From NCBI RefSeq assembly GCF_024385465.1, contig NZ_JANFLS010000002.1, positions 558,001-622,000 on the forward strand: a DNA stretch of 64,000 bases, in the 5' to 3' direction. This document shows positions 34,831 through 43,114 of the stretch, piece by piece. The translations under genes were made by a program, and so were the position numbers. The notes beneath the pieces were generated by a model. It did no database searches. It was not told the origin of the DNA and was given only the letters and a program-made list of their open reading frames with translations. Within the stretch, counting starts at the first letter, position 1, and the number at the start of each line of letters is the position of its first letter. Source of the stretch: Arthrobacter sp. zg-Y844. GTDB lineage: Bacteria; Actinomycetota; Actinomycetes; Actinomycetales; Micrococcaceae.

Positions 34831-34975
34831 GGACACACCTCCCAGCTGAGCCTGAGTCGGGATTCGTCCTACCGTTTGAGGGTAGCCGCCGTGCAGGGCT
34901 GCGGATATAGCAGCGCCCCCGGCTGCGTCAGGTTGGCCGAAACCTGCGCCCGTTGCCGTTCCCGTTCGGCCTCCT

Positions 34976-35947
34976 TTAGGGCTGCCGCACAGCCCTGCGG
35001 GACAGGGAATCCGCCACAGCGTGTTCCGTTTCCTCGGCAATCAGGTCCGCGTTGATCGCAGCACCCGCCCCCAGGCCCGCAGCTGCCGCTCCGATGACCT
35101 GCATCATGGGAACCACTACGTTGCCGGCGGCGTATACGCCGGGGACACTCGTGGCCCCGGTTGCGTCCACCGGCACTGCCGTTCCGACGGAAAGGTTCCC
35201 CATCACCTGCTCCACCGGTTCAATTCCGAGGTCCGCCAGGTAACCTGCCCGTGCCTGGAGCGGGGCAAAGACAACAACGGCTTGCCGCTGCACCACCTCG
35301 CCCGTCACCAGGCGCACCCCGGTGAGCCGGGACTCTCCCTCCACCCCGGTCACTTCACCCGGCATCGTCCGGATGCCACGGGCGGCCAGTTGCTCGGCCT
35401 GTCCACTGTCCGGCTCTCCCGCTGTGTGCAGGAACAGCACAACGTCCCCACTCCACTGCCGCCACATCAGCGCCTGATGAACCGCACCTTCAAGGTTCTG
35501 CGCGATGATCCCGATCTGCTGGTCCTGGACCTCCCATCCGTGGCAGTACGGGCAATGCAGCACGTCTTTTCCCCAGTGCGCCGCCAGCCCCGGAATCTCC
35601 GGCAAGACATCGCGTGCTCCGGAGGCCGCCAGCACCCGGCGCGCCACCAGTGATCCGCCGTCTGCCAGGGTCACCCGGAAGCGGCCGTCATCACCTCGGG
35701 TCACCGTACTCACGGATCCGTTCAGCACCACGGCCCCGTAGCCGGTGACCTCGTCCCGACCAACGGCGTACAGCTCCGCCGGCGAGGCACCTTCCCTGCC
35801 CAGGTAATTGTGCACGTGGGCGGCCGGGGCGTTGCGCGGATCTCCGTCGTCCACCACGGCCACGGTCCGGCGGGCACGCGCCAATGCCAGGGCTCCGCTC
35901 AAACCGGCGGCCGAACCGCCCACCACCACTACGTCATAGATTGCCAT
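34976..35947 (-). CDS. NAD(P)/FAD-dependent oxidoreductase, thioredoxin reductase-like
   Basis: A 323-residue flavoprotein. It starts with the FAD motif DVVVVGGSAAGLSGALAL, carries the Cys pair in HCPYCHGWE (as in the low-molecular-weight thioredoxin reductase and gliotoxin reductase-like group) and closes the FAD site with GVYAAGNVV. The second dinucleotide motif is degenerate (QIGIIAQNLEGA), so NADPH use is uncertain. It may oxidise or reduce a disulphide-containing metabolite. The ATG at 35947 has GGAGG before it. The divergent XRE-cupin regulator 158 bases away is the likely controller. Confidence 0.85.
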   Translation of the reverse strand: MAIYDVVVVGGSAAGLSGALALARARRTVAVVDDGDPRNAPAAHVHNYLGREGASPAELYAVGRDEVTGYGAVVLNGSVSTVTRGDDGRFRVTLADGGSLVARRVLAASGARDVLPEIPGLAAHWGKDVLHCPYCHGWEVQDQQIGIIAQNLEGAVHQALMWRQWSGDVVLFLHTAGEPDSGQAEQLAARGIRTMPGEVTGVEGESRLTGVRLVTGEVVQRQAVVVFAPLQARAGYLADLGIEPVEQVMGNLSVGTAVPVDATGATSVPGVYAAGNVVVPMMQVIGAAAAGLGAGAAINADLIAEETEHAVADSLSRRAVRQP

Positions 35948-36105
35948 GCCTGCTCCTCCATCCACCCGGGCACATCGTCCGGGGCTGTCCAGCCAGTCTG
36001 CGTGCGTCGCTTCCGAGGAGCAATAATTCTTGCCGGTTCAGCAAAACCAAGGTTCGCCGGATTCCGAAATCGCAGGTTCGGACGGCATGCCGTAGGTTTG
36101 CCTGC

Positions 36106-36678
36106 GTGACCGAAGAATCCCTGTCCGGCGTCGGAGGCCGCCTGCGTTCCCTCCGGACGCAGCGCGGCACCACGCTCGCCAGCCTGTCCGAGACCACCGG
36201 CATTTCGGTGAGCACGTTGTCGCGCCTGGAGTCCGGCCAACGGCGGCCTACGCTGGAGCTGCTGATGCCCCTGGCCCGCGCCTACGGCGTCACCCTCGAT
36301 GAACTCGTTGCCGCTCCCCCCATGGGAGATCCCCGCGTGCATATGCGTCCCATCCGGCGGCACGGGGCGCTCATCATTCCCCTCACCCAAAAGGCCACCG
36401 GCATAGGTGCCTACAAGTACATCCTTCCGGCGACCGACCATCCCGCAGTTCCGGATCCGCGAACCCACGAGGGATACGAGTGGATCTACATCCTCAGCGG
36501 ACAGCTGCGGCTTGTGCTCGGTGACGAGGAATTGATCCTGCATCCCGGTGAAGCCGCTGAGTTCAGCACCCGGCTGCCGCATTGGATGGCCAGCGCCACG
36601 GCGGACGCGGTGGAGTTCATTGCCCTTTTCGGACCCCAGGGTGAGCGGGCCCATCTGCGAGCGCGCCCGTCGCATTAG
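36106..36678 (+). CDS. XRE family regulator with C-terminal cupin domain
   Basis: A 190-residue regulator: Cro/C1-type helix-turn-helix at about 10-65 (RLRSLRTQRGTTLASLSETTG then SVSTLSRLESGQRRPT) and a cupin at about 100-180 (THEGYEWIYILSGQLRLVL, then HPGEAAEFSTRLPHW). Such proteins sense small molecules through the cupin. The GTG at 36106 has no ribosome binding site; a TAGGTT hexamer ends seven bases before it, so the message may be leaderless. It is divergent from the flavin oxidoreductase gene and probably controls it; no strong palindrome was seen in the 158-base gap (only AACC-AA-GGTT at 36045-36054). Confidence 0.83.
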   Translation: MTEESLSGVGGRLRSLRTQRGTTLASLSETTGISVSTLSRLESGQRRPTLELLMPLARAYGVTLDELVAAPPMGDPRVHMRPIRRHGALIIPLTQKATGIGAYKYILPATDHPAVPDPRTHEGYEWIYILSGQLRLVLGDEELILHPGEAAEFSTRLPHWMASATADAVEFIALFGPQGERAHLRARPSH

Positions 36679-36682
36679 CTCC

Positions 36683-36713
36683 TTGACCTTGCCGCAGCGT
36701 CAACTTCTAGGGT
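36683..36713 (+). promoter_or_regulatory. MerR-type promoter with 19-base spacer
   Basis: TTGACC (36683-36688) and TAGGGT (36708-36713) are separated by 19 bases. The long spacer is the hallmark of promoters that a MerR-family protein must twist to activate. It precedes the MerR-family gene at 36738. Confidence 0.65.
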
Positions 36714-36737
36714 TGGTGGTGTCGAGAAGGAGCACAC

Positions 36738-37487
36738 ATGGACTGGTCCATTACGGACGTGGCGAAACTGGCCGGGACAACATCCCGGACCCTGCGCCAT
36801 TACGACAGCATCGGGCTGCTGGCCCCCTCACGGGTCGGCGCCAACGGCTACCGGTATTACGACCGGGCAGCCCTGGTCCGGCTGCAGCGGATCCTGTTGC
36901 TGCGCCGGCTCGGGATGGGCCTGCCGCAGATTGGACAGGTGTTGGAAGGCCAGCAGGATGATGTCGCTGCCTTGGCCGCGCATCTGGTGCATCTCCAGGA
37001 TGAACAGGCCCGGCTGCACACACAGATAGGTGCAGTGCGCTCGACGTTGCAGGCACTGAAAGGAGATGAGGAAATCATGGCAGAGAAAATGTTTGAAGGC
37101 TTTGACCACACCACGTACCGCGAGGAGGTGGAAGAACGCTGGGGCACGGAGGCCTACGCCGAATCCGATCGTTGGTGGCGTTCGCTGGACGACGCCGGCA
37201 AGCGCGGCTTCTCCGCTGAACATGCAGCACTGCAGGACGCCTGGGACGAGGCCCAGCGCCGGGGGCTGGCGCCTGCGAGCGCCGAAGCGCAGGAACTCGC
37301 ACGGCGGCATGCGGCATGGATTGCTGCCGGTACCCGGAAGGAGCCCGATCCGCAGATGCTGATCGGCGTCGCGGAAATGTATGTGGCCGATGACCGGTTC
37401 GGAGCCAATTACACCCGTGAGTTCGACTCGGGTGCGCAGTTTGTCCGCGACGCGCTGGTCACCTACGCCCGGGGGCTGCGGGGCTAG
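36738..37487 (+). CDS. MerR family regulator with TipAS antibiotic-recognition domain
   Basis: A 249-residue TipA-like activator. The MerR helix-turn-helix opens the protein (ITDVAKLAGTTSRTLRHYD at about 5-23, then RVGANGYRYYD), a coiled-coil follows (about 80-110), and residues 118-249 form the TipAS domain (FEGFDHTTYREEVEERWG, then DDRFGANY). TipAS binds thiopeptide-like drugs in its relatives. A Met inside (at the EEIMAEKM segment) may allow a second, TipAS-only product as in Streptomyces. The ATG follows GAAGGAG, and its own promoter has the 19-base spacer, so it should activate itself when it binds a ligand. Confidence 0.9.
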   Translation: MDWSITDVAKLAGTTSRTLRHYDSIGLLAPSRVGANGYRYYDRAALVRLQRILLLRRLGMGLPQIGQVLEGQQDDVAALAAHLVHLQDEQARLHTQIGAVRSTLQALKGDEEIMAEKMFEGFDHTTYREEVEERWGTEAYAESDRWWRSLDDAGKRGFSAEHAALQDAWDEAQRRGLAPASAEAQELARRHAAWIAAGTRKEPDPQMLIGVAEMYVADDRFGANYTREFDSGAQFVRDALVTYARGLRG

Positions 37488-37494
37488 TCCGGAC

Positions 37495-37535
37495 AGCTGA
37501 TGGCCCCTACCGGCTCTCCGGGCATCATCAGCTGT
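37495..37535 (+). terminator. possible terminator hairpin after the MerR gene
   Basis: CAGCTGATG (37495-37503) and CATCAGCTG (37527-37535) are inverted, with GCCC and GGGC extending the stem after a small bulge. It starts eight bases after the stop codon. No T tract follows. Confidence 0.45.
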
Positions 37536-37668
37536 GCGGCGTCGGCCGCGCATGGCTTCCCACCCTTTGGTGCTGCTGTGTCTGAGGGGGTCACTTCCTC
37601 CTCATCAGTCACGGAGGGTGGGATCCTGTGTGCTTCCGACCGCAAACGGGGTGCGCCAGGGACCGCCG

Positions 37669-37769
37669 CTGTACAGATAACGGGGCTAAGAGCCCCGGAT
37701 AAGCCCATTACCTGTACAACGGATACCCAGCCGTCCGGGATAAGCCCGTTATCTGTACATCGGATACCC
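37669..37769. repeat. cluster of three palindromic intergenic repeats
   Basis: Two direct copies of a 32-base unit (37697-37728 and 37738-37769, 29 of 32 bases identical, period 41) begin GGATAAGCCC and end CGGATACCC. A third, inverted partial copy (37669-37690) shares the 15-mer CCCGTTATCTGTACA with the last one. The inverted copy and the first direct copy flank a perfect 7-bp hairpin (CGGGGCT and its complement, 37681-37697). The cluster lies between two convergent genes in a 308-base gap with no credible gene. The remaining part of that gap (37536-37668) shows nothing I can name. The arrangement resembles REP/BOX-type dispersed elements. Confidence 0.7.
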
Positions 37770-37795
37770 CCACCGGGCACCCGGACCCGACCCGG

Positions 37796-38263
37796 CTAGC
37801 TCCCCAGCAGCCGAAGCAGCGCATCCAGCACCTGGGCCTGCCCCTTGACCAGCTTCGTGCGCGCCACGGCCTCCGGAAACCAGCCGGCCCGGTCGATCTC
37901 CGGGTACTCGCGGACGGTGCCCGATCCCCGCGGCCACTCCAATTCGAACGTGTTGCTCTCGATCCGTTCCGGAGCAAAGTCCGCCTCCGCGGCGAAGACC
38001 GTCACGGTCTTCTGCGCCGACTGCCGGAAAGTGCCCAGCAGCAGATACTCGGCCGCCGGGGCCTGCGTTCCCATCTCCTCGGCGAACTCCCGCAGCGCAG
38101 CGGCCCGCGGTTCCTCCTCGGGCGGGTACTCCCCCCTGGGAAGAGACCAGGCATGCTCGTCCTTCCGCGCCCAGAACGGACCGCCCATATGGCCGATCCA
38201 CACTTCCAGGCCTTCAGCCCCGCGCCGGTACAGCAGGATCCCTGCACTGGAAATCATGTTCAT
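37796..38263 (-). CDS. NUDIX hydrolase
   Basis: A 155-residue NUDIX enzyme that cleaves a nucleoside diphosphate linked to another moiety. The Nudix box is intact: GEYPPEEEPRAAALREFAEE with MG following, giving the Glu residues that bind the metal. The opening SAGILLYRR and the W-x-x-P-R-G pattern (AWSLPRGEY) resemble the diadenosine tetraphosphate hydrolase-like group, but substrate prediction in this family is unreliable. The ATG at 38263 is followed by a second one at 38257. It sits 14 bases after a second NUDIX gene on the same strand, and the two are probably one operon. Confidence 0.87.
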   Translation of the reverse strand: MNMISSAGILLYRRGAEGLEVWIGHMGGPFWARKDEHAWSLPRGEYPPEEEPRAAALREFAEEMGTQAPAAEYLLLGTFRQSAQKTVTVFAAEADFAPERIESNTFELEWPRGSGTVREYPEIDRAGWFPEAVARTKLVKGQAQVLDALLRLLGS

Positions 38264-38277
38264 CTCCCCTCGGAGGC

Positions 38278-38742
38278 TCAGGCGTCTCCAAACCCGAACG
38301 TGACAATGGGCGGCAGTCCGCTCCGCAAACGTTCCAAGACAAACCTTTCATGCGGGACGACGGCGGCGGGCAGGTCATCGAGGGAAAACCATTCCAGCCG
38401 GGCTGCCTTGCCGGGCTCCATGATGCGCGGCTCCCCCGACCAGCCGGTGCAGCGGAAGAAGAAGTCCACCCGCTCGTCCACGGCTGTCCCGGTGTCCTCC
38501 TGCGTACGGTGCATGGACGTCAGCGGCACGACGTCGTCGGGCGCCACCGCTATGCCGAGTTCCTCCCGAGCCTCCCGCACGGCGGCCTGCACGGCGGACT
38601 CCCCCGCTTCCACATGTCCGGCAGCTGCCGTGGCCCAGTAGCCGTCCATGTACCCGGTGCCCTGCCGGAGCTGCAGCAGCACCTTGTCCCGGCGCTGGAA
38701 GATGAGATAGCTGGCCGGCACAACCTGGAATCGGTTCAACAA
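38278..38742 (-). CDS. NUDIX hydrolase, second copy in the pair
   Basis: A 154-residue NUDIX protein with box GHVEAGESAVQAAVREAREE followed by LGI; all catalytic Glu positions are present. The start (FQVVPASYLIFQRRDKVLLQLR with GYMDGYWATAAAGHVE) is that of the mutator-like or 8-oxo-dGTPase-like NUDIX group. It is not a recent duplicate of the downstream NUDIX gene, since outside the box the two differ almost everywhere. The ATG is at 38742 and the stop is 14 bases before the next gene. The inositol island begins directly upstream of it. Confidence 0.87.
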   Translation of the reverse strand: MLNRFQVVPASYLIFQRRDKVLLQLRQGTGYMDGYWATAAAGHVEAGESAVQAAVREAREELGIAVAPDDVVPLTSMHRTQEDTGTAVDERVDFFFRCTGWSGEPRIMEPGKAARLEWFSLDDLPAAVVPHERFVLERLRSGLPPIVTFGFGDA

Positions 38743-38780
38743 CGCGGGTGTCCCCTCGGTCGGAAAGCTGGTGCCTCAGC

Positions 38781-39815
38781 CTAACCGAGCTTCACCGGCA
38801 GGCCGGTCAGCAGCGACTCCTGCGCGGCATCGGCCACCCGGGAGGCCGCCACGGAGTCAAACGGTGTGCACGGGTTGTCCCGGCGGCCGAGGACCAGTTC
38901 CACGAAAGCGGCCATCTCCGCCCGGTAGGCCGCTTCGAAACGCTCGGCGAAGGAATGCGGCGGCCTGCCGGAGGGGAAATCGGCGCCCGGTTCCGCGGAG
39001 CGGACCGCCATCGTGTCGTCCAGGCCCACCAGCAGCGTGGACCGGGAGCCCGCAAGCTCCAGCCGCACGTCATGCCCCGCCCCGTTGTAGCGCGCAGCGG
39101 AGACAGTGCCCACCGTCCCGTCGTCGAGCGTGACGAGGGCCAGCCCGGTGTCAATGTCACCGACGCGGCCGATCTCCGGATCTCCCTTGTTGGACCCCAC
39201 GGCATACACCCGGACAATCTCGCGGCCCGTCAGCCAGCGGAGGATGTCGAAATCATGCACGGAACAGTCACGGAACAAGCCGCCGGAGGACGCTAGGAAC
39301 CCGACGGGCGGCGGCTCCATGTCCGCGGTCACGGCCCGGAAGGAGTGGATCCAGCCGAGCCCGCCGTCCTGCAGGAGCCGTTTCGCCGCCAGGTACCCGG
39401 CATCGAAGCGCCGCTGGTGGCCCATCTGGACGACTCCGCCGCGGGCATTGACATACTCCAGCACCGGCAGGGCCGCCGCGGTGTCCCCGGCAAGGGGCTT
39501 TTCGCAGAAGACCGGCACTCCTGCGTCCACCCCCATGCGCACGAGGTCCGGATGGGATAACGTGCCCGCGGCAATCACCAGCCCGTCAATCCCTTCATCA
39601 AGAAGCGCCTCCACCGAGGGGACAGATGACGCACCGAGGCGTTGTGCCACGGTATGCGCCCGTTCCACGGCGGCGTCGGCGATCACCAGCTGCACCGGCG
39701 GAACGGTTCCTTCACCTGTACCCAGCTCGGCGAGGTTCCGCGCATGCAGGGTCCCGATCCGGCCGACGCCGGCCAGCCCCAGGCGGAGCACATCGGGTTC
39801 CTGCCGGGTCTCCAC
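38781..39815 (-). CDS. Gfo/Idh/MocA oxidoreductase of the inositol ABC operon
   Basis: A 344-residue NAD(P)-dependent dehydrogenase. The Rossmann motif is GLAGVGRIG near residue 12, the catalytic Lys is in FCEKPL, and the Asp/His pair is in CSVHDFDILRWL. It resembles myo- and scyllo-inositol dehydrogenases and differs clearly from the IolG at 47231-48247, so it may handle another inositol isomer or act at a later ring step. It is the last gene of the ABC importer operon, 10 bases after the ATPase gene. The start is uncertain: GTG at 39815 or at 39791. Confidence 0.82.
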   Translation of the reverse strand: METRQEPDVLRLGLAGVGRIGTLHARNLAELGTGEGTVPPVQLVIADAAVERAHTVAQRLGASSVPSVEALLDEGIDGLVIAAGTLSHPDLVRMGVDAGVPVFCEKPLAGDTAAALPVLEYVNARGGVVQMGHQRRFDAGYLAAKRLLQDGGLGWIHSFRAVTADMEPPPVGFLASSGGLFRDCSVHDFDILRWLTGREIVRVYAVGSNKGDPEIGRVGDIDTGLALVTLDDGTVGTVSAARYNGAGHDVRLELAGSRSTLLVGLDDTMAVRSAEPGADFPSGRPPHSFAERFEAAYRAEMAAFVELVLGRRDNPCTPFDSVAASRVADAAQESLLTGLPVKLG

Positions 39816-39825
39816 TGCCGTGCCG

Positions 39826-40722
39826 CTAGCCCCGGCCCGGTTCGGTGCCGCCGACTTCGGCCGCCACCTCGGCGACGACGTCGCCGTGGCCGCCAAGCGC
39901 CTCCAGCTCCTGGGCCAGTTCCACCAGTTCCTCGCCGCCGGCCATCTGGGCCGTCAACTGGTCCAGGGTGATGTCCGACTTGCTGTAGTAGCCGGTGGAC
40001 CTGCCCCGTTTGAGCAGCAGGAACCGGTCTCCCACGGGATATGCATGATGCGGATTGTGGGTAATGAAGATGACCCCCAGTCCGCGGTCCCGTGCCTGCA
40101 GGATGTAGCGCAGCACCACCCCGGACTGTTTCACGCCCAGCGCCGCCGTCGGCTCGTCGAGGATCAGCACCTTGGCACCGAAGTACACCGCCCGGGCAAT
40201 GGCCACGCACTGCCGTTCGCCGCCGGACAGCTGCCCGATGGGCTGCTCCACATCGCGGAGGTCGATGCCCATCTCCGAAAGCTCCTGCTTGGCGATCTTC
40301 TTCATCCGCGCAACGTCGAGCCGGCGGAACGGTCCCGCCCCGGTGGTGAGCTCCGATCCCAGGAAGAAGTTCCGCCAGATCGGCATCAGGGACACGACGG
40401 CCAGGTCCTGGTAGACGGCGGCGATCCCGGCGTCCAGGGCCTCCCGCGGGGAGGAGAGCCGCCGTTCCTCCCCGGAGATGGTCAGGGTGCCTTCATCGTG
40501 CTGGTGGAGTCCGGCCACGATTTTGATCAGGGTGGACTTGCCGGCGCCGTTGTCGCCCAGGACGCAGGTGACGCGTCCGGCGTCCACCGCCATGGTGACA
40601 TCGCGCAGGGCAATGATGTTCCCGTAGTGCTTGCCCACGTGCTCCAGTGAGAGCAGGTGGGCCGGTGTGGTGGTCCCGCTGCCACCCGGGGGGACCTCAT
40701 GCTCAACTCCGGTGCTGTCCAT
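39826..40722 (-). CDS. sugar ABC importer, ATP-binding protein (single domain)
   Basis: A 298-residue ABC ATPase with Walker [10 protein letters not shown], signature [14 protein letters not shown] and Walker [12 protein letters not shown], of the type that powers ribose/inositol (CUT2) importers. It has one ABC domain where the RbsA-like proteins have two, so it must work as a dimer. A carboxy extension rich in Glu, Gly and Val follows the last domain. The ATG at 40722 is chosen because GGAG lies six bases before it; the one at 40728 touches the GGAG. The permease and binding protein genes precede it in the same operon. Partners and position point to inositol. Confidence 0.87.
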   Translation of the reverse strand: MDSTGVEHEVPPGGSGTTTPAHLLSLEHVGKHYGNIIALRDVTMAVDAGRVTCVLGDNGAGKSTLIKIVAGLHQHDEGTLTISGEERRLSSPREALDAGIAAVYQDLAVVSLMPIWRNFFLGSELTTGAGPFRRLDVARMKKIAKQELSEMGIDLRDVEQPIGQLSGGERQCVAIARAVYFGAKVLILDEPTAALGVKQSGVVLRYILQARDRGLGVIFITHNPHHAYPVGDRFLLLKRGRSTGYYSKSDITLDQLTAQMAGGEELVELAQELEALGGHGDVVAEVAAEVGGTEPGRG

Positions 40723-40741
40723 GGCCATCTCCGTCTTCTCG

Positions 40742-41788
40742 CTACTGCTGTTCTGCCCGGCGTTTGACCATCAGGTTCACTACCGTTGCCAGCAGGAGCA
40801 TCAGGCCCAGGAAGAACTTGAACCAGTCGGGGTTCCATTCGGCGTAGACAATGCCCTTGTTGGCCATGCCGAAGATGAACGCGCCGATGGCCCCGCCAAC
40901 GGCGGAACCGTACCCGCCCGTCAGCAGGCAGCCGCCGATCACTGCGGCGATGATGTAGAGGAACTCGTTGCCGATGCCTTCACCGGACTGGACCGTGGAG
41001 AAGGCGAAGAGGTTGTGCATGCCCAGCACCCAGGCACAGAATCCCACCCCCATAAACAGGCCGATCTTGGTCTTCACCACCGGCACCCCCACGGCCCGGG
41101 CCGCGTACGCGTCACCGCCGGAGGCGAAGATCCAGTTGCCGATCCGGGTCCGCAGCAGGATCCAGGAGGCCAGTGCCACCAGCGCGATCCAGATGAAGAC
41201 GGTCACCCGGACTTCCACGCCGCCGAGGGTCAGCGAGGAGGCAAAGACCGCCCGCCCGGATTCGAAGCCGTCCATCGTGGAGATGGACGGCGTCGATACG
41301 CTGCCGCCGATGGCACGGGTGAGTCCGAGGTTCAGCCCGGTGAGCATCAGGAAGGTGGCGAGGGTGACGATGAAGGACGGCAGCCGGGTCCGAACCAGGA
41401 TCCAGCCGTTGACGAAACCCACGCCCAGGGACAACAGCAGTGCCAGCCCCACGCCCACCCAGACGTTGGTGGCGAAATACCAGCTGAAGAGCGAGGCCAT
41501 CAGCGCCGAGCTGATCACGGCCACACCCGCCGAAAGGTCGAACTCACCGCCGATCATGAGCAGCGAAACACCCACGGCCATGATCCCGATGGTGGAGGCC
41601 CCGTACAGGACGGTGGCAATGGATCCCGGCTGGAGGAACACCGGCGCCACCACGGAGAAGAACACAAAGAGGGCCACTGCCCCCACCAGTGCGCCGATTT
41701 CCGGCCGGCCCAGCAGTTTGGCCAGCGGGCCTTTGCCGGTGATCCGTTCATCCGCCGCCGGCGCCGCCACGGTAGCTGTAGTTGCCAT
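40742..41788 (-). CDS. sugar ABC importer, permease
   Basis: A 348-residue membrane protein of the CUT2 permease family, with about 10 hydrophobic segments. Typical family segments include [19 protein letters not shown] near the third helix, [19 protein letters not shown] and the late [17 protein letters not shown]. It should form the membrane channel as a homodimer. The first 30 residues are an Ala/Thr-rich cytoplasmic stretch. The ATG at 41788 follows GGAAG. It lies between the binding protein and ATPase genes with gaps of 31 and 19 bases. Confidence 0.9.
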   Translation of the reverse strand: MATTATVAAPAADERITGKGPLAKLLGRPEIGALVGAVALFVFFSVVAPVFLQPGSIATVLYGASTIGIMAVGVSLLMIGGEFDLSAGVAVISSALMASLFSWYFATNVWVGVGLALLLSLGVGFVNGWILVRTRLPSFIVTLATFLMLTGLNLGLTRAIGGSVSTPSISTMDGFESGRAVFASSLTLGGVEVRVTVFIWIALVALASWILLRTRIGNWIFASGGDAYAARAVGVPVVKTKIGLFMGVGFCAWVLGMHNLFAFSTVQSGEGIGNEFLYIIAAVIGGCLLTGGYGSAVGGAIGAFIFGMANKGIVYAEWNPDWFKFFLGLMLLLATVVNLMVKRRAEQQ

Positions 41789-41819
41789 CTCGGTCTTCCT
41801 TTCCGTTCCGCCGGCTCCG

Positions 41820-42815
41820 CTAGCGGATGCCGTCTTCGGCGAAGGCCAGCACCTCTGAGGCGTTGGTGGAGTCAATGATGGTGGGGCCCGTGAGTACCGG
41901 CTGCCCGCCGCCGAGCTGGAACCCGCCCCGGTGGAACTGCCACAGGGCGTCCACGGCGCCGTAACCCTGCATCCACGGCTGCTGGTCGACGGTGAAGATC
42001 ACCTCTCCGTCCGCAATCTTCTGTGCCATCTCGGCATTGAGGTCGAAGGACGCAACCTTGGCGTCGCTGCCGGAACCGGCCACCGCCTTCAGGATGGTCA
42101 GGGTGTAGGGCGCACCCAGACCGACAATGACGTCGACGTCGTCGGTGGCCTGCAGCTTCGCCGTGACGGTGGACTCCACCTGCGTCATGTCGGTGCCCTG
42201 CACATAGAGGACCTCTGTCCCGGGGACCACGGCCTTGACGCCGGCGCACCGGTTCTCCAGGCCTACGTGCCCCTGCTCCTGGATGACGCAGACGGGATGG
42301 GTGTAGCCGTCCGAGGCGAGCCGTTCCCCTACCGCCTCGCCGGCGAGCTGCTCATTGGAACCGAAATGGGTGAAGGCGCCGAGCTCCGCGGAGCGGTCCT
42401 CGCCGGCATTGAGGGTTACCACCGGTATGCCCGCCGCGCGGGCGTCCTCCAGCGCACCTGCCAGGGCGTCCGGTTTGGCCAGGGTGACGGCTATTCCGTC
42501 CACGCCCTGCTCCACGGCCTGCTCAACCAGCTGTGCCTGGCGGCCGCCCTCGGGGTCCGAAAGGTACTGCAGTTCCACGTTGTCCTTCCCCGCGGCTTCC
42601 TCCGCACCTTTGCGGACAATGTCCCAGAAGGTGTCGCCGGGGGCGGCGTGGGTAATCAGGGCAATCTTGATCTGTTCTGTGTCCGCGACGGCTCCGCCGT
42701 CCTGGCTCTCGGGTTCGGGCGTCCGCCCTCCCTCGCTCGAACACGCGGCCACCGTCAACGCGGATGCCAGTACCGCCGCCGCGGCGAAGCGCCGCCAGGA
42801 ACGTTTTTGTGACAC
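41820..42815 (-). CDS. sugar ABC importer, substrate-binding lipoprotein
   Basis: A 331-residue periplasmic-binding-like lipoprotein of the ribose/inositol (PBP1, LacI-like) type. The signal peptide is RRFAAAAVLASALTVAAC with the lipobox VAAC, so the Cys near residue 24 is the anchor. The binding fold starts at KIALITHAAPGDTFWDIVRKG. It should capture the sugar outside the membrane; by operon and shared operator I infer an inositol. The GTG at 42815 has AAGGAGA upstream; the longer frame has no better start. It heads the importer operon divergent from the GntR regulator. Confidence 0.88.
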   Translation of the reverse strand: MSQKRSWRRFAAAAVLASALTVAACSSEGGRTPEPESQDGGAVADTEQIKIALITHAAPGDTFWDIVRKGAEEAAGKDNVELQYLSDPEGGRQAQLVEQAVEQGVDGIAVTLAKPDALAGALEDARAAGIPVVTLNAGEDRSAELGAFTHFGSNEQLAGEAVGERLASDGYTHPVCVIQEQGHVGLENRCAGVKAVVPGTEVLYVQGTDMTQVESTVTAKLQATDDVDVIVGLGAPYTLTILKAVAGSGSDAKVASFDLNAEMAQKIADGEVIFTVDQQPWMQGYGAVDALWQFHRGGFQLGGGQPVLTGPTIIDSTNASEVLAFAEDGIR

Positions 42816-42908
42816 GACAGTCTCCTTTGTCTTCGTGGTCCGTTCCTCCCCGATAACCCGCGCCTGCACCCGTGGGGTGCACCCGCTCGGTTCGGTACTT
42901 GGAGCCCC

Positions 42909-42953
42909 AGAATAGTCCGCAGCGTTCCGGAGTCAATAGATTGTCAGGACATA
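42909..42953 (-). promoter_or_regulatory. promoter of the ABC importer operon with IolR-type operator
   Basis: On the minus strand TTGACT (42936-42931), a 16-base spacer and TATTCT (42914-42909) form a good promoter for the operon starting at 42815. Just upstream of the -35 box TATGTCCTGACAA (42953-42941) contains TGTC-CT-GACA, a perfect inverted repeat and a match to the TTGTCCTGTCA motif found elsewhere in the island. Confidence 0.65.
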
Positions 42954-43032
42954 TTGCTACCCCCTTCGCCGTTTACGGAGCCGTGCGTACAGAGCACTCG
43001 GGAACCTCTGCTGCCGGACACCGGGTTCCTGC

Positions 43033-43061
43033 TATGCTCGCAGTCAACTTTGTCCTGTCAT
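43033..43061 (+). promoter_or_regulatory. promoter of the GntR regulator gene with downstream operator
   Basis: TATGCT (43033-43038) is a plausible -10 box; the -35 region is weak (CTGCCG). The motif TTTGTCCTGTCAT (43049-43061) would lie a few bases after the transcription start, where a bound repressor would block the polymerase. Confidence 0.55.
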
Positions 43062-43114
43062 CGCATCAAAGAGTCACCCGTGGATCCGGCACCCGACGGA
43101 TTAAGGAGCGGCCC

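Noticed and set aside
37669-37769. Possible CRISPR array
   Set aside because: Only two direct units, one inverted, spacers of nine bases and no cas genes.
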